Shown here piece after piece: positions 1 to 8,697 of a stretch of DNA of 41,276 nt. The notes beneath the pieces are model-generated. The model ran no database searches and had not been told where the DNA came from. It saw only the letters and a program-made list of their open reading frames with translations. Position 1 is the first letter of the stretch; the number at the start of each line of letters is the position of its first letter. The stretch is from Zarea fungicola. Taxonomy: Eukaryota > Ascomycota > Sordariomycetes > Hypocreales > Cordycipitaceae. The stretch lies in the NCBI GenBank assembly GCA_900169235.1, contig FWCC01000499.1:147-41422 (forward strand). Reading direction: 5' to 3'. The translations under genes and the position numbers were made by a program.

Positions 1-1138
1 CGGATTCTAGTCTGCAACTCGGCGTCAGGCACTAAAGGCCTAGCATTTCCAGAGATATAAAGAATTACATTGCATTCATCCGCCATCATCTAAAAGCAGG
101 GTGCTCTCGCTGGGCCTTGTAACTCCACGTCATTACATTTCGTTGTATGGGAAAATAAAGCAAACATGCTCAGTTGTAACAGTTAGTGGTACTGCGCGTG
201 AAGAGGTGGCTGGTCTCGCACAACCCCCGCAACTCCACAGCCGGCCGCGGATGCAAGTCCGTACTCCTAGTTATTTATAGCCCTCCATATATGGTCCTTT
301 TTGGCCCCTAACGACGACAATATAGCTGGCTCAGAGCGTGGCTGTTGCGCGCTGGACCCACGGCCCAATTATTAGACCCGTTGTAAGCTGACCGATGATG
401 TGCTGCCACTGATTTTCCAGGTGTCACCCCATTCCGTGGGAATGTGATGGGTATTCACAAGCAGCTAAAACAGGCGCTAGGCAAATCACCGTCTTAAACT
501 ACCGACATCCACAACCTGTCGGCGTAAGTACGAGGGCGCGCATAAGCTTAAATTCCTTGTTTGTCCTCACCAGCAAGACCAGAAGCTAGCAGGGTTCTAA
601 CCTGTCTCCGCCACCGAAATCGAGGTACAAAGCACCGTGGCCTTGACAAGGATTCAACCTCTAGCGGCAAACAGGTGTCTGGTACGGGTGTAAAACTTTC
701 GCTTGATACCCAGTACTACCACACCACTGGCACCATGTCTAGACTACACGCGCCCCCGGCTGACAGGAGCGGAAAAATGCCGGACAATGTTCTGCTCCAG
801 CATGCAATGGTATAGATGAGGCAATTTATTTGGTGGAAATGGCCTAAAAATATACGCACAGCATTAATTTCTCTTCCGTTGCCCTCTCTTCCAAAGGAAT
901 ATTGATAAGAGACTACGGAATCTGTACCGTTTGCATAATTCCGCGACTCGGAATTGAGGTTCCTTTCTATTCGGCAGTAGTGTAAGAGAGTGTGGAACAT
1001 GACTACATGTCTAAAACACACAGGCAGGACTCGGTACCTGCTCTGTGATAGTCATAAAGGCTATGGTCAGGAGACTGCGTCCGGCAGAATGAATTGTGGG
1101 TGCAAAGATGCAGTGGAGAATGGTGCATGATCGAGTCC

Positions 1139-1167
1139 GACGGATGAAGTCCTGACGGATGAAGTCC
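1139..1167. repeat. Two-copy tandem repeat, 15-bp period
   Basis: The 14-mer GACGGATGAAGTCC occurs at 1139-1152 and again at 1154-1167, separated by one base. It is a simple local duplication with no gene attached. Confidence 0.85.
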
Positions 1168-1248
1168 CGACCACTTTGTTGGAAGTCACCTTTACAAAAG
1201 ATATCATCTGTCTAGTCACCCAAGAACATGGAATTATTGGTACGAGCA

Positions 1249-1339
1249 CAAGAACGTTCTTGGTAACAGTTGCGGCTGCACGGGTCGAGAGTTAATGCTC
1301 TCGACAGGCATGCAAAATTGGTAACTTGATTCGAATCAA
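1249..1339. repeat. Three evenly spaced inverted repeats
   Basis: Three dyad elements lie in 91 bp. CAAGAACGTTCTTG (1249-1262) is a perfect 14-bp palindrome containing a GAACGTTC heat-shock-element-like core. GTCGAGAG/CTCTCGAC (1284-1305) is a perfect 8-bp stem with a 6-nt loop. TTGATTCGAATCAA (1326-1339) is another perfect 14-bp palindrome. Their centres are about 39 and 38 bp apart. Function is unknown; protein-binding sites or a structured relic are both possible. Confidence 0.7.
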
Positions 1340-2614
1340 AATCAATCTACTAATGAAGAGATTCCTCCTCTATAAGCACAATACAAATCAAATAAAATGA
1401 ATTACATACAGTAACCATCATGGCCTGACTTGTCGTATCCGTGGGCACGCTGCCGTCGACCAACGAGGTAACCGACAGTCTGCGACCGCCATCATGTTTC
1501 CACTCAGGCTTCAACGGATACGTTGCTTGACCCGTCAAGTTAACAACAGAAACGTGACTAGTCAGCCCCCTGGTTAAGGTTTACCAGTAGCTAGTGCAGA
1601 AACGAGTTACATGCCGTTGAAGGTGCGAAGCTAGGCGTTCAAACTAGTCATAGTGCTTATGGTTCAATAGCGATTTGATGAGGCTGAGTTGGTGACTTGG
1701 TCCACAGGCACCACGTCTTTGCCGAAATACAGGAAATAGTTGACCAATCTCAATGTACTCCAACAAACACGGTATAACAGTGGGTGAATTGAAGTGCTTG
1801 GAGGTTTCGCACTCAAATGGGAAAGTAAAGTCAATGATTTCGTAATGGTGCAATCATGGTTAGGCTGGGAAGATACGGAGAAGTTCCAAACTTCAGCCAC
1901 CGAATGTTATTGGTTGCTGACGTTGCATTTTTCGTCGCATTCGCGTGGCCGGTCCACTATCAAGAGGAACCCTGAATGGGAACCGAGAAAGTTACAATTT
2001 TGCGCAAATTTTTATCGCAATATATGATATTCGTCATATTGTCTCATCATGATCAGATTCGTGTTTCTCTTCACTGCTTTAGGACCGGAAGGTCAACAGT
2101 GCACTAAATGCCCACTGTGAAAAGCCAGTTTTTGATGCCAACAGTGCCAACTTAAAAAGACAACGGAAGATGGTTCTATGTAAGATACTTGCAGATAACT
2201 CGCAATGAAAGATTCGTCAATCATATGCTAGCCCTATTAATAAAGAGCAAGTAGCCCTTGTGCGTTGAAAGTCGCTTGCAGCGATACTATAATTTGCGAG
2301 CCATCACTAAATAGCTTTACACACAATGCAGTACAAAAAATACAAAGTAGTATAAGCAGTGACTAGTTATACGAATGGTGGCTTCCAGTCATTTATGTTT
2401 TCTGAGCAAGTATAGGAAACATTTTATTGAGGGTCGCTAAGGCCTAAGCACAGAGTCTAATCCAATACCCAGATTTCCTACATGTTGTAACACGAACCCC
2501 TTCTCCGTTGCAACAGTCCCTTTCCGTATGTAAGCTATGGTAAAAACCATCTGCAAACCTGGCGATGGCGGACAGTTTGCGCCCACAACCCCAACAACCG
2601 ACCTGGGATGTTTG

Positions 2615-2635
2615 CCCCCCCCCCCCCAAAAAAAA
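2615..2635. repeat. Homopolymer pair C13/A8
   Basis: Thirteen C followed by eight A on the plus strand. It begins two bases beyond the stop codon of the minus-strand gene ending at 2638, so it would be a T8G13 tract in that gene's 3' UTR. The exact lengths may be unreliable in an assembly. Confidence 0.85.
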
Positions 2636-2637
2636 CC

Positions 2638-3024
2638 TTAGTTTGAGCAACCTGTTGCTCGGTTGGAGAGGCAAATGGCTGTGTTCTTGGACTGATTAAG
2701 AATGTTTACATTCTTGATGATCCCAGACTCCTTCTGGCCGTTATTCTGGCAGACACTTATCATTCGGGCAACGTAGGGCACCAAGTCCTGCTCGCTTCCG
2801 ACAACATAGTTGGCCCAAGAAACGTAGCAGGAGCCATATCTGATGCTTCGAGGACTGTTTTGCAAATTATGCGGGGCCTGGCCGCTGATGATGCGATCCA
2901 GAAGAGTGTTGCAATCCGACGGATTCGGGGCATGGCTTCCGGAGCATTCCAGGTCGTCCGAGCGGACGGAAACCGAGGCAGCTGATACTGCCGTCAGAGC
3001 AGTGGCAATTATGCTGTAACGCAT
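2638..3024 (-). CDS. Small secreted six-cysteine protein (paralogue A)
   Basis: A 128-residue protein with an N-terminal signal peptide (about residues 1-17, hydrophobic, Ala/Val-rich, AVSAAS cleavage region). Six cysteines lie at 27, 38, 66, 92, 118 and 126. It is clearly paralogous to the 4047-4454 product. Shared landmarks are C-x-x-S-H, a C-x-V-S-W segment after the third cysteine block, D-L-x-P-Y-V, and the C-terminal C-[LV]-S-N-R-x-T-G-C ending. The sequence VSVR (18-21) precedes the mature domain, a variant of the LxxR pro-site seen in the neighbouring secreted proteins. A TATA box lies about 130 bp upstream. The family is a fungal secreted domain that I think is sometimes labelled 'WD-like', but I am not certain of that name. 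Function is unknown; an extracellular effector-like role is inference. Start ATG at 3024 is the only one giving a signal peptide. Confidence 0.85.
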   Translation of the reverse strand: MRYSIIATALTAVSAASVSVRSDDLECSGSHAPNPSDCNTLLDRIISGQAPHNLQNSPRSIRYGSCYVSWANYVVGSEQDLVPYVARMISVCQNNGQKESGIIKNVNILNQSKNTAICLSNRATGCSN

Positions 3025-3156
3025 CTTGAGGAGATTAAAAAGACAAATATAGTCTCAAAGGTGAAATAAATTATGGACGATCGGGGACCTAAAGTATGGA
3101 GAATGGTTTTTTTTTTCTGCTTGTTCTCTCGTCATTTCGGAGACGGGTCTTTGTGA

Positions 3157-3164
3157 TATTTATA
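3157..3164 (-). promoter_or_regulatory. TATA box of paralogue A
   Basis: TATAAATA on the minus strand, about 133 bp upstream of the ATG at 3024. It matches the placement of TATA boxes before the other secreted-protein genes in the window. Confidence 0.55.
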
Positions 3165-4046
3165 CACTCATCACAATATCAGCTGGCCTAGTTTGTAATA
3201 GTACTGCATTTGCATGAGGCCAACAAGTCTGAGCCGTTAGAGCGAGACCAATCGGACCGTTTGAGCCAGTCAGGTGCAGCAGAATCAGTTGCCGCATAGC
3301 GCTGCCGGCTTTGTGAGGCGTATCCAGCTGCATGGCGGGACTCTCTTCCCTATTTCGTGATACATCGGCCAGTTTGAACCAATTGAATGGCAGCACTGTC
3401 GGGCCGCCTTAGCCGCAGTTCTACGCCAGTCAGGATGAAAAAAGCTTGGACCATAAGTCAACGACGCGAACCACTTCACTGACTTGCCAGTCACCTTGAA
3501 AGCATGGCAATTTCAACAGCCTCTCGACCGATACCGGGGGCCTTTTTCCTGTCTTTCTCTCTTTTTTCTACAAAGATCCAGCACAATCGGCGCAGTACGT
3601 ATCTACTCCCGACGGTCACTTTGCTGCTGGGGAGTGTTGAACAGAGTTGGACCTTGGCGCTGCCCTCAATTTCTAATAGGTTGTAAAGTTGGTGGCTACA
3701 TCTGGTGGTTGGTGGGAGGCTACGACGCGCTGATGTAGCATTTGTACTATTTTTAAACTTTTATTGATGCTCTTGGCATGTAATTTTGGAGATGGAGACC
3801 TTTGACCATGGCGCAGGCGTATTAGAATGGCAATTGGAGCAAGCTACACTAGTTTACTGGCTGCGCTAGAACTATCGATCAGAAAAGCCATTTCTAAAAT
3901 ACAGAAAAGTAATTTCCTAAATACAATTTCAAGCCAGGCTGTAAGCTGTTGCCACGGTGGACTGCGGCGAAAGGCTAGAGCTGAAAGCCGAATAATGGTC
4001 AAACCTCAACACACACAGTAGTAAGTCGCCGTCCAGTGCGACTGCC
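3165..4046. other. Intergenic region between the two six-cysteine paralogues
   Basis: Nearly 900 bp with no supportable gene. The open frames overlap one another on both strands and carry no signal peptide or motif. It contains the distal promoter of the 2638-3024 gene and the 3' flank of the 4047-4454 gene. Confidence 0.5.
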
Positions 4047-4454
4047 CTAGTTCTCACAGCCCGTTCCACGGTTTGAAACGCAGATAGCAGTGGCTGTTCC
4101 CTGATTGTAAAGACGCACACCCTTGACAATTCCAGACTTGCCCCCATAGACGCAGCTGTTGATCAAGTTTCCGACATAAGGAAGCAAATCGAGCGAGGTC
4201 CCAACAACATTGTTGCTCCAAGACACGAAACAGTTTTCTCTCCGGAGCGTACGCGGCTTCGCAGTCTCCAAGTTGGCATAAGCCGCGCCGCTCTGTATGT
4301 CGTTGTAGAGGTTGACGCAGTCGTTGGCGTTAGGGACATGCGACTTGTTGCAAGTGTAGCTGTCGCGGGCTTTGAGGACCGTGGTATCCGCCACAGCGGC
4401 AGCGGAGGCGGACACTGTAAGAAGAGCAGTGAGAGTAGTGATTCTGAGTTGCAT
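4047..4454 (-). CDS. Small secreted six-cysteine protein (paralogue B)
   Basis: A 135-residue protein starting at the ATG at 4454; the two codons before it, TTG AAG, are not a start. A signal peptide covers about residues 1-20 (LLTVSASAAAVA). A short pro-segment ends in LKAR (27-30), and the mature part then begins D-S-Y-T-C. Cysteines are at 35, 46, 75, 101, 125 and 133, in the same order and spacing as the neighbour at 2638-3024 (27, 38, 66, 92, 118, 126). This supports tandem duplication in the same orientation. LKAR fits the LxxR Kex2-type processing site described for fungal pro-domain effectors. No catalytic residues are evident. The protein is probably a disulfide-stabilised extracellular protein of unknown target. 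Confidence 0.87.
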   Translation of the reverse strand: MQLRITTLTALLTVSASAAAVADTTVLKARDSYTCNKSHVPNANDCVNLYNDIQSGAAYANLETAKPRTLRRENCFVSWSNNVVGTSLDLLPYVGNLINSCVYGGKSGIVKGVRLYNQGTATAICVSNRGTGCEN

Positions 4455-4551
4455 CTTCAAGACTTTTTTCTTTGTTGAGTATTTGATGGTTGTTGAAGGG
4501 GGCCGAGAGCAAGTTTTCTGCTGGCGCTGGGTAAGTCATTCCTGTGGGTGA

Positions 4552-4559
4552 CATTTATA
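4552..4559 (-). promoter_or_regulatory. TATA box of paralogue B
   Basis: TATAAATG on the minus strand, about 98 bp upstream of the ATG at 4454. Confidence 0.5.
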
Positions 4560-5198
4560 GGCTTTTTTATAATCTCATGTCTATGGCTTTAGTAGCTTCC
4601 TTGTGTTTATTCTCTCAAACAAAAAATCATGGTATATTCTTAGCGGTCGGCCTGTTTCAACCAATCGCCTTCGAGAAGGAGCCTTGTGGAAATGTTTATT
4701 TATACTCCAATATTATGCGCCGGAGACTTGCCTCCAATTACAACTACACCATGATGCCGGATTTTATGGAGCCATATATGTCCCTTGTCATGTATGGCTT
4801 GTCAGCGTCCCAAGTCAGCTCCGGATGTCGCCTAGTAAGAGCTTGGTAAGCTCGCAAATATGGTGTTCATTTCCAGAGAGGCTGCCATCGGCTGGTTCAC
4901 TCTCAGACCCCATACCTGGCGGCGCTGCCTCACCATGTACTTTGCAGAAGTATGAATGGTAGAGTCATCTTATTGACACCCCAAGGTATTATGCCGATTG
5001 GCTAAAACCAACCGGTAAGTAGAACAACGGATTTGTTGGATCTGGAGCAAGAAATGAATTACAGCCTCCTGCTTACTGATCTGGCCCCTGGCCCCCCTAA
5101 CTTCTTGATTCATGACTCGGCATATTTTGACCAATACGTTCGAACTGTATTGTTACACCCGAAGAGCATACAATCGATCTCAGTTTAAGGACTAGCTG

Positions 5199-5205
5199 TA
5201 TAAAG
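5199..5205 (+). promoter_or_regulatory. TATA box of the ten-cysteine gene
   Basis: TATAAAG about 145 bp upstream of the ATG at 5349. The intervening leader contains two similar copies of a CATCACA...CCAACGTCT segment (about 5270-5286 and 5293-5309). Confidence 0.5.
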
Positions 5206-5348
5206 ACCGACCGTGGCCCGTGGTCCTTGAAGCGAGGAGAGAATCCGGCATCGCTGCACCTGCACCTACATCACAACCAACGTCTACAATACATCACAGC
5301 CAACGTCTGATTTGGTCAGGCCAGAAGGAAATCGTTATCTAGACGAAA

Positions 5349-5990
5349 ATGAAGTTTTCTACCGTTCTGCTCGCAGGTAGCTTCGCCGGTGCTGCGATGG
5401 CTTCTGCGCTAGCTCACCAGGAGTTCGACAAGATCTATGCAACCGCCAGTGACGTCGATCTCGGTCACGGAACTGCCATGCATAAGGGAGTGAAGTACGC
5501 CTTCTCAAAGTCTCCAGGCAAGCATTGGTACATTTCCAACGCAAATGGGACGGAGGCGCCTCACTTCTGGTACCTCCCCAACATGAAGGCTAGCGCACTG
5601 GAGCCTGAAGGCGAAGGCATCGCGGCAGCCTCTGTCAAATCTGAAAGCAACGCCACCAGCACGGCAGGTGTAGCGCTTGAGACGCGCCAGCGGCCTCCAA
5701 TGTACTTGAACTATTACAACGACTGGCAGTGCAGCGATTTCGACGCTCAGGATAGACCCGTTACACTCAACAGATGCGTATGGAACAGGTCGCTCGTCGC
5801 TTGGTCGTCTTCTTTTGTCCCAGCACCTGGGGCAACTTGTCGCTTCATTGTCAACTATTACAATTCGGGCTGCGGCTTCCAGTCCAAGTGTGGCGGTTAC
5901 ATCGCTCAAACCTTTGATTACGTGGGCTGCTTCCGGCCAAGCAGGGTATTCTGTGCCACATTCGCCAGATGCTGTATATCTGGCTGCTAA
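5349..5990 (+). CDS. Secreted ten-cysteine protein with cleavable pro-domain
   Basis: 213 residues. The signal peptide is about 1-20 (TVLLAGSFAGAAMASA). A cysteine-free pro-domain (about 21-113) ends at LETR (110-113). A roughly 100-residue mature region follows, holding all ten cysteines (128, 143, 164, 175, 181, 194, 202, 208, 209, 213), including a vicinal pair and a C-terminal Cys. The layout of signal, Cys-free pro-region, LxxR and Cys-rich mature part is that of Kex2-processed pro-domain fungal effectors and killer-toxin-like proteins. An even cysteine count suggests five disulfides. N-glycosylation sequons occur in both parts (NGT, NAT, NRS). I do not recognise the mature fold. It is transcribed divergently from paralogue B, across a shared intergenic region. 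A secreted effector or antimicrobial role is inference only. Confidence 0.87.
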   Translation: MKFSTVLLAGSFAGAAMASALAHQEFDKIYATASDVDLGHGTAMHKGVKYAFSKSPGKHWYISNANGTEAPHFWYLPNMKASALEPEGEGIAAASVKSESNATSTAGVALETRQRPPMYLNYYNDWQCSDFDAQDRPVTLNRCVWNRSLVAWSSSFVPAPGATCRFIVNYYNSGCGFQSKCGGYIAQTFDYVGCFRPSRVFCATFARCCISGC

Positions 5991-6328
5991 GCAGAGCCAA
6001 CCTGGGCATGTTTCGAAATGGGTCGTGTGGCCTACAATTCTACAGGCCACAGTCCACAGTCACCTTCAGCTCTGTTCGGCGTGGAAAATGCCTCTAGGGA
6101 GCTCCATGGAAACGTCGGTAGGGCGCTACGGTAGCTAGAATGAAAACATCGATTCATCAACCACTGTACTCTTGTACTGAAACTGTGACATCACGAAAAA
6201 GATACAACCCTGTAACCCTAGTAACCGCTGCCGGTCAGGCCAAGTCGGGTTGAATTTTAATCTCGACACGCAAAGTGTCTAGATACGAGAGTGTGAGCTT
6301 GATAGTATTCATGCCTGCCCTACCCCAA
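5991..6328. other. 3' flank of the ten-cysteine gene
   Basis: About 340 bp with no gene. The minus-strand open frame spanning 5505-6050 is a shadow of the real plus-strand gene. Confidence 0.5.
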
Positions 6329-6397
6329 TCAATGGTAAATTAAAATCGAAGCGGCCGATACTGTCGTCAGAGCAGTGGCACTTACGCTGTAAAGCAT
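6329..6397 (-). pseudogene. Signal-peptide relic of the six-cysteine family
   Basis: The minus strand reads a 22-codon frame, ATG at 6397 to TGA at 6329. It aligns with the first 17-18 codons of the 2638-3024 gene at DNA level: about 55 bp, from just upstream of the ATG through the A-T-A-L-T-x-V-S-A-A-S stretch, is nearly identical. Similarity stops inside the signal peptide and the frame then terminates, so the whole cysteine domain is missing. A TATAAA-like sequence lies about 120 bp upstream (6516-6523). It is best read as a truncated duplicate. It is too short to act as a secreted effector, and no downstream splice rescue was evident. Confidence 0.75.
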
Positions 6398-6672
6398 CTT
6401 GAAGAGAGTTCGAACTTTGAGAAGACAAACCATGGTCGCCAAGAACAGAAGTAGAATTATACCGTGTCAAATATGCTCTCCGTACGGAGCGACTATGTTG
6501 ACCATTGGCCACAAGTTTATATAAAGGCGGAAGTGATTTTGTTCACAAGAGTATCATTTAGGTACCATTTAATTCAACGAAGCGACAATTGTTGTACATA
6601 TTGATAGAAGCAGGCAAATTCTAAAACTGAAACATACAGCGTTGGATGGCCAAACCAGGGCTACACCAACCG
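6398..6672. other. Remnant promoter and intergenic segment
   Basis: About 275 bp between the relic start and the stop of the regulator gene. It contains the relic's TATA-like box at 6516-6523 and no gene. Confidence 0.45.
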
Positions 6673-8697
6673 CTACGCCATTGACTGCGGCAGCAAATCT
6701 AATATCCCCTGCAACAAATCATACCCCGTCTTGTAACACACACTGCTCTCCCGCTCAGTCTCCCAAATATCTACACAGCTTCGCAGCGTATCTAAAATAA
6801 TCTGCCGCGGCGGGATCATCGCGGCGCCGTTCATGTTCGATGACGATGTCAGCGGTGCGTCCGGCCGCAGCAGATGCACGTACGTCGTTAGAGTCGCCGA
6901 GAAAAAGTCGAGCACAAATGCACGCCCCACAAGATGCAGCCGCAGATCCATGTCGTTGCACCACAGGTCGCGGTAATGCATGAGCAGCGCCAGGGCGCAC
7001 TCGAGGGACGACCAGTACGACTCGGGGAACACAGAGGGGCCGTCAGCGTGAAGCGCAAAGGGCCGCTGCAGCACCATGAGACAGCGCCGCAAAAAGATGT
7101 CAATGGTGATTTTTTGGATGGGGTTCTGGCACACGCGCGCGGCGTGGCCCATGAGCTCACGCAGCTGGGCATTGTAGCGCAGCACGTCGGGGTAGGATAT
7201 GTGCCCCTGTTTGGAGTTGAGATGGCCGACGACGGTGAGCACGGTGGGAAGTGCTTGGTGCAGTGCACTCTGCAGGGGATCGGAGGGACCCCAATCGGGC
7301 ATCTGCTTGAAATAGGCGCCTAGTTCATCCGGTCGTGTGAGTGGCGGCATGCCCGTGGCCATGGCACCCTTTATGTCGAGATACAGAATCGTGAGCCACA
7401 GCTTACGACGCGTTTCTTTTTCCTTTTTTGTTGCCCCGTCGTCGATATCAATTCGATCCTGGGGGAGTCCGTAGATGTGCGCAGTCCGTATCACTAATCC
7501 CATGAGCGACCACGCCGAGTCTGACGCCCAACAGGTTGCATTGCATATTTGCTTTGCCACAAATGCTAGACACAGTGTCTTGATAGTTAAGATGTTTGGT
7601 CGAAACATGAAGGTAGTTTGCATGAGACAGGCTTCGGCCGCCGTCATAAATTCTGTCGCTAGTACTGGCTTCTCCTCGTCCATACCGAAGCGACCCAGCC
7701 CAATAACCATGAGAAACTGGGCCAGCCAGCAAATGTTTGTCGCATAGGGATCTTTCCAGTATGTCTCCAGCTCTGAGTGGAATATCGACTCATCGACAAT
7801 GGGATTCACACAGTCAAACATCTCAAAGTACATTTTGACGTAGTCGTGGATATTCTCGCCTTCGCTGGACACGAGGCGAACGACTGCGTCGCGTGATTGG
7901 TATTTGGTGGCGCCTGGTGTTCCAAAGGGAAAGTTTCCAGGCAATGTGAAGTTTGCGAGGCATGCATTGGTTGCAATAGACTGTAACGCAACGGCAAGGG
8001 GCTGTGCGTCTTCTCCAGCCAACGAGATGATCTTTGTCATGAGGTCGCGCCAGTGGCTAGATCCACGGACCTTGTGCTGCACCTGCCACGACGCCAACAG
8101 CGTATCCTCGTCTCCATTCGTCCCCGTCGGCGCCGTCGGACAAGGAAACTTGCCCTCGTTTCGGCCCTTATTGTAGCTGTAATAGCACTCCCTGCCATTC
8201 CCGCTCGACTTGCAGCGGCCGCAGGGCAGTTCCTTGTCGCATTTGACTTTGAGTCTATGGCAGCGGAGGCAGCTCAAGCAATTACGTTTCCGCTTGCGAA
8301 TGACACGGCCGCCCACAATCACAACATTACCGGGCCTGTGTTTCCGCACACCGTCGCCGTCGGCGGGCCCCAATGACTCATCCCCGTCCTGCCCTTCGTC
8401 GGTGGGAAAGGTGCCATTCGGCATTTCCGCCCCGAGTGGCAGATCCATGGCGGGCATGCCGCCGTTGCCGAGCCCAGCAATGGCAAAGTTGGGGAACCGT
8501 GCCGCAGACAGGTTGGACACGGCAATCTTGGGGCCGGGGGCGTCGAGGCCGTCGCCCAGATGCACGGCCCTGTTGACGTCAAAGCTGCAGCGGACGCCAG
8601 CCTGTGCGCAGCGGGTGCACGAGGGCTTGAGCAGGTCACATCGGCGCTTGAAGTTGCGGCAGCGCTCGCACGTCTTGACTTCGCGTACCTGCGGCAT
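6673..8697 (-). CDS. Fungal transcription factor with two Zn2Cys6 clusters
   Basis: 674 residues, no intron. The first binuclear zinc cluster has Cys 10, 13, 20, 27, 30 and 37 (C-x2-C-x6-C-x6-C-x2-C-x6-C) right at the N-terminus. The second has Cys 143, 146, 153, 159, 162 and 171 (C-x2-C-x6-C-x5-C-x2-C-x8-C) and is preceded by the basic run RKRKR, a likely nuclear localisation signal. The remainder (about 270-520) resembles the fungal-specific transcription factor domain with its KLWLTILYLD-type helix and 'MPPLTRPDELG' segment. Most Gal4-type regulators carry a single cluster, so the pair is unusual. It would act in the nucleus on CGG-type sites; targets are unknown. It is divergent from the S9 peptidase gene across 1.17 kb, which makes that gene a candidate target. 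Confidence 0.93.
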   Translation of the reverse strand: MPQVREVKTCERCRNFKRRCDLLKPSCTRCAQAGVRCSFDVNRAVHLGDGLDAPGPKIAVSNLSAARFPNFAIAGLGNGGMPAMDLPLGAEMPNGTFPTDEGQDGDESLGPADGDGVRKHRPGNVVIVGGRVIRKRKRNCLSCLRCHRLKVKCDKELPCGRCKSSGNGRECYYSYNKGRNEGKFPCPTAPTGTNGDEDTLLASWQVQHKVRGSSHWRDLMTKIISLAGEDAQPLAVALQSIATNACLANFTLPGNFPFGTPGATKYQSRDAVVRLVSSEGENIHDYVKMYFEMFDCVNPIVDESIFHSELETYWKDPYATNICWLAQFLMVIGLGRFGMDEEKPVLATEFMTAAEACLMQTTFMFRPNILTIKTLCLAFVAKQICNATCWASDSAWSLMGLVIRTAHIYGLPQDRIDIDDGATKKEKETRRKLWLTILYLDIKGAMATGMPPLTRPDELGAYFKQMPDWGPSDPLQSALHQALPTVLTVVGHLNSKQGHISYPDVLRYNAQLRELMGHAARVCQNPIQKITIDIFLRRCLMVLQRPFALHADGPSVFPESYWSSLECALALLMHYRDLWCNDMDLRLHLVGRAFVLDFFSATLTTYVHLLRPDAPLTSSSNMNGAAMIPPRQIILDTLRSCVDIWETERESSVCYKTGYDLLQGILDLLPQSMA

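Larger units (their letters stand above)
1..2637. other. Non-coding left flank
   Basis: About 2.6 kb with no convincing gene. The open frames here are short, have low-complexity or stop-rich neighbourhoods and show no recognisable domain or signal peptide. The stretch does hold a 15-bp-period duplication near 1139, three dyad-symmetric sites between 1249 and 1339, and a C13/A8 homopolymer next to the first gene. It could be gene-poor subtelomeric-like or effector-compartment DNA, but nothing in it proves that. Confidence 0.5.
4455..5348. other. Divergent promoter region
   Basis: About 0.9 kb between the minus-strand gene starting at 4454 and the plus-strand gene starting at 5349. TATA boxes for both directions lie near its two ends (4552-4559 and 5199-5205). 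Open frames inside it (for example 4544-4849) begin next to the TATA box and show no domain, so no gene is called. Confidence 0.55.

Noticed and set aside
1326..1339. GATTCGAATC as a tRNA T-loop
   Set aside because: No acceptor stem, D-arm or anticodon arm can be drawn around it; it is simply a palindrome.
4544..4962. Two overlapping plus-strand frames in the divergent promoter
   Set aside because: They start at or near a TATA box of the minus-strand gene, overlap each other in different frames and lack any signal peptide or domain.
5505..6050. 181-codon minus-strand frame opposite the ten-cysteine gene
   Set aside because: It overlaps a plus-strand gene with a signal peptide, a pro-site and ten ordered cysteines. 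The minus-strand reading has no domain.
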